Assembly (NCBI GenBank): GCA_944474755.1 | Contig: OX104117.1 | Coordinates: forward strand, 75,368,926-75,432,925 | DNA length: 64,000 nucleotides | Direction of reading: 5' to 3' | From: Limnoperna fortunei | Taxonomy: Eukaryota > Mollusca > Bivalvia > Mytilida > Modiolidae | Shown: positions 1-10,073 of the stretch, piece by piece | How positions within the stretch are numbered: the first letter of the stretch is position 1 | Layout: each line of letters starts with the position of its first letter | Program-made: the position numbers and the translations under genes | The notes under the pieces: model-generated | What the model saw: the letters and a program-made list of their open reading frames with translations, nothing else | What the model was told of the DNA's origin: nothing | Databases searched by the model: none

Positions 1-113
1 CATAACGATCAATTAAATCATGTTGACGACCATAGAACTTCTCTAGAGATAACATTAGATAACAGTACGTTAGTGCCGAGTCGAATAAAGCAGTTTATAG
101 TAACGATGTAGAA

Positions 114-413
114 ATGATCACGTGTTTACTGAAGTTTCACAATGTCAAAGTCACATCATCACTTTTAATGTCAGCTGTGAAACGAGGTAATTTTTTATGT
201 TACGGCACTAAAGTTTGCCAAAAAAATTATCTGTTGTCCGTTAGCCGCTTTCACACTATGGTGACACTAGCTTTATGTAAGTTCCTTGAAAAAAATTGGG
301 ATCATAAATCCGAATTTCCTGTTCAAAAGATATTTATCAGATTTTTAAATAAATATCGAGCTTTTGCTGATCCTGGGGACCTGATCCTTGCATATTCAGA
401 TGTATGCCATTAA
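114..413 (+). pseudogene. Ankyrin-like fragment
   Basis: A 99-residue open stretch begins ITCLLKFHNVKV...SLLMSAVKRGN. That pattern (short hydrophobic helix, then S-L-L-x-x-A-V-K-x-G-N) resembles ankyrin repeats of large invertebrate ankyrin proteins. Only about the first 30 residues look repeat-like; the remainder is not recognisable. It lies upstream of, and in the same orientation as, the clearer ankyrin remnants at 1247-2182, so both may derive from one decayed gene or retrocopy. The first ~50 bases of the window belong to a dispersed repeat also found at 51157-51207. Function is unlikely. The family call is inference from a weak motif. Confidence 0.3.
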
Positions 414-1246
414 AAGTATATTGTTTTTTTACATTGCTGCAAGATGTATTAGAAAACAGACACATATACGATGCGTAACAAGAATGAGCATCAGATACTC
501 ATATAGTAAAACGTTAACATTGTTATAGAAAAGAAAAAACCAATAAATGAAAATTATTCATACCTACATGTATATAAACACATTAGGCCAAAGAAGAGCT
601 TTTTAAAATTGACAGTTTGTTGTATACTTCAGTGTTACAAATCGACAGAATGACTTTCATTAGCTTGGATTGTTAGTGTAGTATTTTGGGGTATATTTAT
701 TTTTTAGTTTTAAAAACGTGCCAGAAACATCAAATCTGATTTTTGATGTTTCATTTTGTTCTTTAATTCTTGTACAATACAAGCTTTGAACGGTCATTTT
801 TTGCAATATGTTGTCATTTCAGTCACCAGTAGTATTAGTCATTACATGTACTCGTCCATTATTCGTTTTGCTTACTCCTACCACAGGTCGGCGTTTTTCT
901 GCGGATACTGCGGCTTCCTCTTCAAATAAAACTGGACGTAGATGAAAATTGCTGAAAGTTTGCTTTAAACTCCAATAAAAAAATCGTTTTGTTTACAATT
1001 TGGCAATGTGCTTTCAATCACGAGTTGGTCACAAGATTTTCTTTACATGACAGTATTGTAATAATGATATATTCAGTCATTATTTCATTTAAAACAATAT
1101 TCACATACTGAACGTTCCAGAAAATGTACACAGTTGTTTAGACCTTATTGAGTTGGATTGTATAGCGGGAACATGGAATCTCGGTAAAATAAAGGCGAAA
1201 TGTGGATCAGCATCATCTTATTTCTTTTTCTTAATTTTACTTACTT
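414..1246. other. Non-coding stretch with SINE-B fragment
   Basis: No gene is seen. Bases about 870-985 match the 3' half of SINE family B (CAGGTCGG, then AAAACTGGACG, then GCTGAAAG motifs). The rest is AT-rich sequence without recognisable structure. Confidence 0.5.
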
Positions 1247-2182
1247 TTGTTACAATATATTCCGGTCCTGCGCAGTGGTTCGAAAGATTACAGAGACTTC
1301 TCGGCTTGTTTGGGGGAGGCTGTTTTGAACAACTCAAAAACAATAGTAGAACTTTTTATTAGGAAAAATTTTGATGTCAATATATGTTTAAAAAATGTAA
1401 GTGTGCTCAGATGGGCAACCATTTTTCAATTTCAAGAAGTCGAACAAATTCTCATTAAATCGGGTGCAAGATCTTTTCAAGAAAATGAATCGATAGCCGT
1501 TTATGTCTTCAACTCGGTGTTGAATATAAACCAAAAAACGATCATTTGATTCGTCGATTGCTAGAAATTGGTTACGATGTTAATGATGCAAGTGATGGTA
1601 CGCCACCTTTTTACACTACAATGAATTTACGTCGTTATGATGTCATGCATGCGTTACTTTTAAATGGCGCTGATCCATATTTGCAACAAGAAACTTGGAA
1701 GTATTTTCTTATAAGACAACAGACAGCCGACAATTGGTGGTTGATGGTGCACGTGTTTGTCAGCACATATACTAATCTAAGCTGTGATGTCAAGACAATG
1801 CTCCTACAATATATCTGCACCAGTGATATAAGTTCTGAGTTAAAAACTGCGGACATGGTGCGTCTTATTCTGCTTAGTGCACATACAATTACAGAAAAAG
1901 ATATCAGAATTTTAAATGTACATTGTAGAATGTTTCAGTGTGATATTTTGGATTCCGAACTTCGAACATTTGTATGTACCAAAGACATTATCAATCATTT
2001 GCCGAAATTCAATCAGACGAAAATTTGGACAAAACCTTCATAAATTTATAGAAGTATCGAGAAATAATCTTCCACCTAAATTCGTTAACCTACTCCAGTG
2101 TACTGATGTGTTGGAAATGTTTTTCACTGAATGTGAGAGAAGGAAAACAAATTCCTTCGAGATGATTTCTTCTGAAAGTTAA
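1247..2182 (+). pseudogene. Ankyrin-repeat protein remnant, frameshifted
   Basis: Three consecutive open segments read as one protein when frame changes near 1546 and 2030 are allowed. Ankyrin-type units are visible: TIVELFIRKNFDVN, then IIRRLLEIGYDVN, then YDVMHALLLNGADPYL, each with the helix-turn spacing and the terminal (D/A)-(V/D)-(N/P) of ankyrin loops. The tail (FVNLLQCTDVLEMFF) is not assigned. Ankyrin repeats are protein-binding scaffolds, but two frame breaks and the lack of a clear start argue for a dead gene or retrocopy. Sequencing error is the alternative. I see no splice pattern around it. The ankyrin call is fairly secure; activity is doubtful. Confidence 0.6.
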
Positions 2183-3119
2183 CATAAGTCTATCGGCCTA
2201 AAAAGATCGTTCAAAAATTTTTTTTAAAATATGTATTTATTTGGCAATGGTTTGAAATCCAACATATCATTGGAGAATATTGATAGAGTGCTCTGCCTAT
2301 GATAATTGACCGTATTTTTTCAGCATTATTTGTTTACAACAGAAACCTTTACTCAAGTTATACTAGTTCCAGGTAACAAATATCTCTTATGAGGGAAAAT
2401 GTAGAAATAATTTAATAATTGTTGGTGCATTATCATTCTTAATTCTTATTTTTATCATTTCTGAGTATATTCCACGATGAATATAACATAATTCACAGTG
2501 TTCCACGGGGATTTTACAGTCTTCAAAGGATATTTATTACATGCCCATTTACCAACGTTATTGTTAAATAAAAATATATTGATGCAAAAGTATTATTTGA
2601 TTGGATAAAAACATTGTTTTATCTTCCAAAAGAAAAAATCACATAGGGGTCTCTTACTCTTAACAACTTACGCCTCCCATTTCACGATCAATTGTCTGTT
2701 GATCCTGTTAATTGAAATCTCTTTATAACGATGTCAATTGTAGACCAGGAAATGTCTATAATCTTGGGAATATCCGACTTTTTTCTTCTCCTCGTGCAAA
2801 TTTATAATAAACGTTTTTGTCTCCATACTCAATGTGTAGGACCAACATTGTATTTTGGTACTTAAGATGGATTAAATTTGATGATGTTGACTTTTCTAGA
2901 CAATTTAACTTATTGTCACGTACTCTGTGTCGTGATCTCGGAGTTCGTACCAGGGTATATCACTGGATATTGGAAGAAGCCCGCTTCGGCTATTTACCAG
3001 AACTATTTTATAGGTAGCGATGTAATTTCCGACTGTTTTGCTTTGCAATGACAGGTGTTCTTAACCGAACGCTATCCCGTTGTTATGCCCAATCAATCTA
3101 TGCCTATAGTAACTATCTA
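2183..3119. other. Non-coding stretch
   Basis: AT-rich sequence. Short open frames are present, such as 2817-3017, but without a recognisable motif. Nothing supported. Confidence 0.5.
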
Positions 3120-3700
3120 GTGCACTATTTATCCTGTGCGCTATTTACCCGTGCACTATCTATTCTATGCTCAATCAATATCTGCCCTATATATCTCGTG
3201 CACTAACTGTCTCGTGCACTATTTATCCTGTGCACTATTTACCCGTGCACTATCTATCCTATGCTCAATCAATATGTGCCCTATATACCTCGTGCACTAA
3301 CTGTCTCGTGCACTATTTATCATGTGCACTATTTTCCCGTGCACTATCTATCCTATGCTCAATCAATATGTGCCCTATATATCTCGTGCACTATTTATCC
3401 TGGGTGCTATTTACCCGTGCACTATCTATCAAATGCTCAATCAATCTGAGCCTATATATCTCGTGCACTATTTAACCTGTGCGCTATTTACCCGTGCACT
3501 ATCTACCCTATGCTCAATCAATCTGTGCCCTATATATCTCGTACACTAACTGTCTCGTGGTGCACTATTTATCTTGTGCGCTATTTACCCGTGCACTATC
3601 TATCCTATGCTTAATCAATCTGTGCCCTATTTATCTCGTGCACTAACTGTCTCGTGCACCCTTTATCATGTGCACTATCTACCCGGTGCAAAATTAGCCA
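3120..3700 (+). repeat. 94-bp minisatellite
   Basis: Six or more head-to-tail units begin at 3120, 3214, 3308, 3386, 3463, 3560 and 3654. The basic period is 94 bp; units of 77-78 bp lack one 16-bp internal block. Inside each unit the motif GTGCACTAT recurs several times, so the repeat is itself built from shorter repeats. The unit length is not a multiple of three, and the open frames crossing it are a by-product of low stop-codon density. Confidence 0.9.
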
Positions 3701-3729
3701 GTGTATATACCCCTGCGATCCTTATTAAG

Positions 3730-3857
3730 GCAATCAAATTAAAATTATATCTTTCACTTGCTCCCCCTTTTTGCTATGGTCGCTGCGTGTAGATCTACAC
3801 GCAGCGACCATAGCAAAAAGGGGGGGCAAGTGAAAGACATAATTTTAATTAGATTGC
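3730..3857. repeat. 128-bp near-perfect palindrome
   Basis: Two arms of about 62 bp are reverse complements around a central AGATCT (3791-3796), with essentially no spacer. Only a few mismatches are visible (for example ATATCTTTCAC against GTGAAAGACAT) plus a G-run difference of one or two bases. It begins ~30 bp after the minisatellite. It may be a fold-back mobile element, a recent inverted duplication, or an assembly artefact. Confidence 0.9.
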
Positions 3858-3964
3858 TATAATTTAACAGGTGTTGTAAACAGTGAGGTTGCATACTAAA
3901 GGTGCTTAACTCGGACCTTAAGTTTTCAGTCACTTGATGAAGGTTATCGGTTTTCATATACTAT

Positions 3965-4035
3965 ATTGGCTTCTTCTATCGATAAAAACTGAACGCCATG
4001 ATATAGCTAAAAAATAGCTGAAACTGGTGTTACAT
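3965..4035 (+). repeat. SINE-B 3' fragment
   Basis: Contains the block AAAACTGAACGCCATGATAT followed by a GCTGAAA-type end, as in the 3' half of SINE family B. Confidence 0.6.
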
Positions 4036-4158
4036 GTATACTCGATTTAAATAAAAAACAATCTCTTGAGATTTTACTATATATACGCTCTGTACAAATT
4101 TGTATGCGTTTTGCCATGGACTTCATACAAGTATAAAAAGTGCAAAAATAGAATATAC

Positions 4159-4359
4159 CTTTGCAACGATACTGGATATTTGCATAGGGATATAAACCAC
4201 TTTTTAATGTTATGATACAGAACGGTCTACCTTTACAAAGTTCTGAAGTTTGTTTTGTTACATTTCTCTGTTCAGTTATATTAGAAGATTTGATACAACG
4301 ATCTATATCGAACCATGCGTTATTATTTTTTCCGGAGAATCGCAAGATATAAAACCTTC
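4159..4359 (-). CDS. Lectin-like (SUEL-type) exon
   Basis: A 201-bp minus-strand exon candidate bounded by TTTGACAG acceptor and AAAG|GTATAT donor, phase 1 at both ends. It encodes a Cys-containing module with DRCIKSSN, NVTKQTSELCKGRPFC and IQYRCKG. This follows the later half of SUEL/galactose-binding lectin domains (NVT..V..LC.G...C, ending in a hydrophobic-x-Y-x-C strand). The first third is ambiguous: the in-phase frame lacks the expected early Cys, while a shifted frame gives GFISCDSPEKIITHGSI, which fits better, so an indel near 4305-4312 is possible. It would be an extracellular sugar- or protein-binding module. No TM or tail for it was found to the left, so its gene is incomplete here. 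Confidence 0.45.
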
Positions 4360-5269
4360 CTGTCAAATATGAATAGCTTTGCAATTAACTTCTAAAGGAA
4401 AACACACGAATATAATGTATAATAAATATTTATTATGTTTACATGCATAAAAGTAATAAGAGATCAGTAATTGTACTTAACCCCATTTTGTTTGCTTAAC
4501 GCTCCGCGAGATGCATTTTAGAAATATTCAGGACAAGATGACTAAGAACAAATCAATGAAAAAAGAGGCTGGTCCAATAGATCGAACTGTTAAACTAAAA
4601 CTGGAGAGATATTAACAGTTTGGTACGGACGAAGATTTGAGCCTTTGTTTCGGTTATTCAACACAGAACAATCGTTTGCGACGATGACAAATGGGTCTTT
4701 AACATGCAAAGAGGTATCACTCCTAAAACACGGAACCTACCAGGGTTTTGTCTTTTCTGCACTTCTGGTCTTGTAAAATAAATATGTCTATGATCAGAAT
4801 TCATGTCGTTATATTGTACATATACGTCTAGTCTTGAGGTTTATTAAAAATATTATTTACCACCTGCAATAAAATTAGGTAAAACATAAATATATCACAG
4901 GAATACACTTAATAAAGTTACCAACGACCAGTATTACCTACTACATGTAAAACATTTTTACCAAAAGTAATTTGATCCTAGGTTATCATCGTCTTTATTT
5001 TATTTTCTCATTAGTTCAATCTCCTACAACATTACTAATAGTAAGTGCTACATGGATGCCAGGAACACGCAATATCAGGAACTAAACTCGGTAAACATGC
5101 ATTATAATGCTAATTAAAAGCGGTCAGTTTTTGCATATACATAGTAGCATAAAACAAGTGTGGATAGTTTCAAGTAGTTTTATGAACAGATATACTCAAG
5201 TTTGTTTTCTTTATATATTTTTTGAACATTTATTTTACACTAAAAGCTTCACCGTTTGTAAAACTTATT
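4360..5269. other. Intergenic or intron sequence
   Basis: No gene is supported. Around 4600-4770 there is higher-complexity sequence that may be an old SINE relative, but I could not pair it with another copy in this window. Confidence 0.4.
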
Positions 5270-5358
5270 TTAATACTTTTTCAGAAACAGAGCAACAGTA
5301 AGTCCTGTAACAATAAATACAGCCAAACTGACCATTATTAAAGAGGCCGCCATGGTAA
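5270..5358 (-). CDS. Gene K transmembrane exon
   Basis: On the minus strand a TTGTTCAG acceptor is followed by residues TMAASLIMVSLAVFIVTGLT and then VALFLKKY with a TAA stop. This is one hydrophobic helix of about 22 residues ending in a Lys-Lys stop-transfer signal. The exon starts in phase 1, matching the upstream kringle and stalk exons. Two endings are possible: reading on to TAA, giving almost no cytoplasmic tail, or splicing at GTATTA after two bases of the Lys codon (phase 2), as the other TM exons here do. No cytoplasmic exon was identified downstream, so the first is the conservative call. It anchors the kringle protein in a membrane, with its N-terminus outside. Confidence 0.6.
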
Positions 5359-5828
5359 CTGAACAATGTGTACATCAATGTATTCTAAAAGATTGGTTTC
5401 GGAGAAAAAAAACTTAATATGACATATAAGCAGATTTGATACGGACCCCACACATTTTCAGTGCAGCCTAACAGTGCTTCTGCATTCCAGTGGTCACATG
5501 AGGTAATGACGTCACATAAATGTCATACCAGATTTGAAAAATACTAAATATCTTCAACCGAATCTTTTTAAATTAGGATTTTACACATAATTTTCTTTAT
5601 TATCCTATGATAACTTAAGATTATTTATTCAGAATGCTTTGATTAAATATTAAGATACCAAGTTACAGACTGAAGAAAATCGATATCAGCATTAAGCAGA
5701 TTTTCATTACGTAATACAGAATACTGTAGCGATCACCGCGCTGCGAGCACTTATCGAGTCAAAGATATAGTCTTATTATTTTTAAATGTCTAAGACCAAA
5801 AAAATAATAAAACAATGAATAACTGCAC

Positions 5829-5894
5829 TTGCACCATGTCCATCTTCAGAATGTGGATTTTCATCGATTTCCATGAGAATCTCTGTAGTGATAT
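5829..5894 (-). CDS. Gene K short acidic stalk exon
   Basis: A minus-strand exon candidate: acceptor TTTCATTTCAG, then ITTEILMEIDENPHSEDGHG, with a donor at either GTGCAAG (exon end 5835) or GTGCAG (exon end 5829). Both keep phase 1-1 (60 or 66 bp). The peptide is hydrophilic and acidic with no Cys, suiting a juxtamembrane spacer between the kringle (6925-7158) and the TM helix (5270-5358). The donor is not strong, so the exon is probable rather than certain. Confidence 0.5.
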
Positions 5895-5899
5895 CTGAA

Positions 5900-6924
5900 A
5901 TGAAACATTCGCATGATAATAAACCAGTAAAATGTTTATGTTTATGATACAGGTCTAATATACTACAGAGATTTAAAACGTATATGTGAACCATGAAAAT
6001 TGGTTCAGGTTAGTTATGAAACGGAAATGTTCATTTGAATTATTTATGTCAATGCAAACAAAACCATTTGCAATGTAACATAGTCGTTCAATTTTCTAGT
6101 TGCAAACATGTACACTCTCCCCATACATATAAACTACTACTACTCACATACACTTCCTTGTATTGGGATAAGAAAACATCGATTCATTTATGATTAACGG
6201 AAAAACTACATATGTTTATCATTCTTAAATCAAAATGTATTATCAAACTTTACGACTACGTTGTCGGTCAACCTCACTCTCTAGAATTATATGAACTATC
6301 TTATACATTATTACTAATGAATCACTGTTAACTTTCGCTCTAAACAAAAAATGTCTCGGAGATATTTGATAAATTAATGTGAAAGATACAGGGTTCAGAG
6401 ATCAAAACTGAATCGTGTGGGTTTGTACAACAACCTGTCAAAAAGCACGTCCAAGTGTAACTTATGGTTGTGTTTAATACATACATTAGAATCAAGTGAA
6501 TTATCAATAGAAAACACGCCTTACATCTTTAGTATTTATACCTATGATGTCACCTGTCTTTGAATTCATTATGTTTAACACTTGAACATCTAATATACAC
6601 GGTTTAACGATAACACTTAAACGAGTTCTATTTTGCAACAACCTAACAGCACAATCAGGGGATTATATGTGTGCAATCAGATTTTTTTACATGACGAGCT
6701 AGCAAAGCACTTGTGTCAACTGCTAAATAAGTTGTAAACATTTCGACAAATATAAAACCATAATTTTGTATGGTAGGATGATGCTGCCAATGAACCGAAA
6801 AAGAAAACAAAATAAGTCTAGAGTTAGGTTTTAGTAGGATAGGTGCTGATAGTTAAAACGGTAATTTCATACTACAAGATTTTTTGCATCTAAAAAACTG
6901 TTACATAACTCAATAAAACCTTAC
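5900..6924. other. Gene K intron
   Basis: AT-rich sequence between the kringle and stalk exons. No open frame or repeat I can support. Confidence 0.5.
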
Positions 6925-7158
6925 TACATTTTTGTATGTCACAGAAACCCCAACCTGTAGTTTCATTCAAAATATAGCACCATGCACCTAATTCATTTCT
7001 ATTTGGGTTACGACAGTAATTTGCATGATCACTACTTATGTTATATTTTTTGTGAAGTAATTCTGCATCCCATCTTTGGCACTCATCTCCACTTCTGGTA
7101 ACGTTAATAGTACCTTTGTAAAACGATGTACCATTTGAATCAGTCATATAACAATTTT
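6925..7158 (-). CDS. Gene K kringle-domain exon
   Basis: A 234-bp minus-strand exon (acceptor TATATTTTAG; donor A|GTAAGG), phase 1 at both ends, encoding one complete kringle. All six cysteines are present in kringle order: NCYMTDSNG, DECQRWD, ANYCRNPN, GAWCYIL, WGFCDI and QKC. Hallmarks FYKGTINVTRSG, the Trp after the second Cys, NYCRNP and WCY are all kept. Length (~78 residues) is normal for the family. Kringles are disulfide-stabilised binding modules in clotting proteases and in receptors such as ROR kinases; a single kringle behind a signal peptide and before a TM helix suggests a small surface receptor rather than a protease. N-x-T/S sites (NGT, NVT, NIS, NET) suggest glycosylation. 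Domain call is very secure. Confidence 0.93.
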
Positions 7159-7795
7159 CTAAAATATAAATACAGTTCGTTAAGATACTGTTTACTGTAT
7201 AATATTTTTACCATTTAATAAATATCCATATGCGCAATAAAACAGTTAAGAACGTAATTTTCGTGCATCTAACATTTTCATCAATCATTATATTCGTTTT
7301 CAACTTTGTGTTTTAAAATTTAAATTAGTCGATGTGTTAATACTCAATTTTTACTTACTTGTATTAATTGTCGCACATAACAACGTTACCACGCACAGGT
7401 ATAAAAACATTTTAAGATAACATTGTCATCCTAACACTCCTTATTCTAAAACATTTTATAAAGTTTAGAGTTATACATTTTCTGTTGATGACTGATTAGT
7501 TTTATCATTTATGTGTCATGTAGTTCTTTATTTTTTTAAACCCACGAATACATGTGTTATCGTAATGGAACAAAACAATTTCATTGAAAAAATAGTGATT
7601 CAAATATATTATTGTACTAGTAAAAAATCTTAATTTCTTATCTACCAAATTCTTTTTCATTTTAAAGTATTATTTGACCATCATATTTTCCAAGTTTAGT
7701 TTTTGTTTATTACCATGTTCTCATCCTGAATTTAGCCGAAGTATTGCTCCTTATACGTAATCCTACCAATGATTCAAACAATAATAAAGTCTTAC

Positions 7796-7871
7796 CATTT
7801 GATTTAATTGGCTGTGATACTGTTTGTAAACTTTGTAAAATAAACAAGACTCGTACTTGAGTTGAGATCAT
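7796..7871 (-). CDS. Gene K signal-peptide exon
   Basis: Minus-strand ATG at 7871 opens MISTQVRVLFILQSLQTVSQ followed by PIKSN and a donor G|GTAAGAC, leaving phase 1. That is exactly the phase needed by the kringle acceptor 640 bp downstream, and the join would read ...KSNENCYMTD. The segment has the N-region, hydrophobic core and small-residue end expected of a secretory signal. No promoter element was recognised upstream. Confidence 0.7.
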
Positions 7872-9123
7872 TTGATATAAATGTATTCTTTAACATACGA
7901 CACATTCTTTACCAATACGAGACATAATAACAAATAGAGGAAACTGATACATAATTTTACTTCCGGTGTATACGGTAGTGGTTTGGTAATCAATCTGCCC
8001 TTTCGTGTAGTATTATTTATATTCATGAATGAAATTATTGTGACCAATCTGACTTTTTTCTCTGAAGCGCATTATATTTACACATAATAGTCGTTTTAGA
8101 CTCGTTAAATTGGACATTCCTAAACATCTACACAACAAACAAATGTGATCTAAAACTGTTTACGATCGTTGTTTGCAGGATGAATTTAATGTGCGATCAG
8201 ATATTTTATTGTTTCTAGGTGCGATTTGTGGACAAAGACCAAGCAGAGCAATAAATACAATTAAATTATACAGTAGAGACCTATCATATCGTGTGTGGAA
8301 CTATTAAAGCCCTGTCCCAACTATGGGCTATAGTTAAGTTGCCACCACCCCTAAACGAATGCACAGGTTAACTGCAGCATGTGTTTTCATAACTTTTTAT
8401 ATATGCTCTCTGTATTTCTTATATATTGTGATTTCTCATTTATATACTCTCAGCATACATTTATTTGCTGATGATGTTTTATAGTATTCTTTTGTTAAGT
8501 TATATTCTGCGATTATACATTTGTCCCGCAGGAGGGCGTCGGTTCATATTGGTTTATCGTTCACTCCCCTCCAAACACTGAAGTCTATCATCAGATTCAG
8601 ATGTTGTTGAAAGTGGCATACACACCTCATTGACACAATACTTTTTACACAATGTGTAGCTATTTTAGCAGTTTTGAAGTAACGGAAAATGTTTGTATAT
8701 TTAAAACGTTTATTCAATGATCGTGTTGTTTTACAGGAACATTTAAATAAAGAAAAGCATTACTGTATATAACTAAATGACCATAACTTCACACGAATAC
8801 TAATAATCAACGAGCCAGTTATGTCAACTTATAGTGTGATTTTAATATTACGTTAAGATAAACAAATTTATTTTGCATTATATTTTATTTTAACTAAGTA
8901 TAAATAAATTTTGCGAGAATACTGACTTTTGATTGGCTGGAAAATATTTTCTATCAGAGGATGGAAAACAAATTTGATCGTCATGGAGACACGCGCCGTT
9001 TGACTTCATATATTACTCCACGGGAAACTAACAGTTTTTGTGTTGATCTCTTTTTTCAAAAATATCCAGTTACAAAAATAAAATTGTTGAGTTTATTCTA
9101 TTGTTTGAATTTATTTATAAGTA
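7872..9123. other. Intergenic stretch
   Basis: Presumed upstream region of gene K and downstream region of gene A. I see no gene and no clear core promoter motif. Confidence 0.45.
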
Positions 9124-9266
9124 TTAACTACAAAAAATATTTTCTCCATCGAGGGATAACAAAATTTCCGTTGTGCACATTTTATATAATCCGCTACGCG
9201 GATTTTACAATGTGCAAAAGGGAAATTTTGTTATCCCTCGATGAAGAAAATATTTGTTGTAGTTAA
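9124..9266. repeat. Fold-back palindrome (MITE-like)
   Basis: Left arm starting TTAACTACAAAAAATATTTT and right arm ending in its reverse complement (...TGTAGTTAA), each ~60 bp, around a short AT-rich loop that holds a second small palindrome, ATCCGCTACGCGGAT. Few mismatches. Open frames crossing it (8961-9266) are by-products. Confidence 0.85.
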
Positions 9267-9416
9267 TCCTTAAATAACACACAATAGAATCTTTTCAAAA
9301 TCTCCAGTTTTGAAAAGCATTAAAACTAAAAAATAAAATTGTTCAATGAAGTACAGGTTTTTTTTCAGGTTTTAATTAAACATATATTGATCAATTTGCT
9401 TCATTCATAGAATACT

Positions 9417-9743
9417 TTAAAATTTAAAATCATATGAAGTAGAATTTTCTTCGTCAAAATGTAATGGATTTTTGGTGACGTATTCCACATTATTGTGTGA
9501 TCGTTTAAACATCCGATCCGTATGATAATATGTGTCGCTACCATATAATGTAGAGTCATTAGTATCTGAAGATCTATGTGTTTCATATGATGTGTTTGTT
9601 CCATTTTCAAACTGATCAAGCATTTTTTCGGTTTGTAATCACCAAAGAACATACGGGAACTTGTTGTAGCATTGGTTGTATTGTCCCATGCATTTTTATA
9701 AGTCTCGTCTCGTTTGGCCGATTTTCCTTTACGCTTTAATTTT
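9417..9743 (-). CDS. Gene A cytoplasmic-tail exon (one frameshift)
   Basis: Last exon of minus-strand gene A. The acceptor TTTTTGTAG leaves one base, completing the Arg codon begun by the TM exon; the sequence opens KLKRKGKSAKRDETYKNAWD, a basic stop-transfer stretch. After ...FFGDYKPK a one-base slip in a six-base homopolymer (9623-9628) moves the good frame: the continuation MLDQFENGTNTSYETH... to TSYDFKF and stop is hydrophilic, acidic and Tyr-rich (TLYGSDTYY, NVEYVTKN, SYDFKF), as in the other tails here. The unshifted frame gives an unlikely Ile/His-rich end. Either the allele is broken or the homopolymer is misread. Role inferred: a signalling tail inside the cell. Confidence 0.65.
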
Positions 9744-9987
9744 CTACAAAAAGGGATGAAACATGATTAATTAAATTCCTGTTTGTACAATTAAGTTTTA
9801 ATAGCCATTTATGTCAAACCCGCTTTGATTGTAAATAATTACACACGTATTAATATTATCTGGCATCATTAAACCTTTTCTTGTTTAAATACACAAAGGG
9901 GAAATATGAAAGTTAAATAATTTTCAGACATTCCATAGTTTTTACAATGTCTTATATAGTTTAAAAACTAAATTATTAATTATGTAC

Positions 9988-10063
9988 CTGTAAAGAGTTA
10001 CTGTAACGACGACAATTAACAGCACAGCAACTCCTCCACCTGCGGCACCTGCTATGGTTGCAA
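9988..10063 (-). CDS. Gene A transmembrane exon
   Basis: A 76-bp minus-strand exon: acceptor TTTTTCAG, residues ATIAGAAGGGVAVLLIVVVT then VTLYR, donor AG|GTACAT. It starts in phase 1 and ends in phase 2, as do the TM exons of genes B and C. It encodes one Gly/Ala-rich then Val-rich helix. The sequence pattern (V-A-x-I-A-G-x-x-G-G) is clearly related to the other two TM exons, which supports common descent of the three receptors. Confidence 0.8.
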
Positions 10064-10073
10064 CTGAAAAACA

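Noticed and set aside
3167..3792. Several overlapping open frames of 62-102 codons with YLSCALF-like repeats
   Set aside because: They are translations of the 94-bp minisatellite; the unit length is not a multiple of three and no start or splice context exists.
9401..9652. 83-codon minus-strand frame ending ...LNFKVFYE
   Set aside because: Beyond the homopolymer it is the wrong frame of the gene A tail; the alternative frame has the composition of the other tails.
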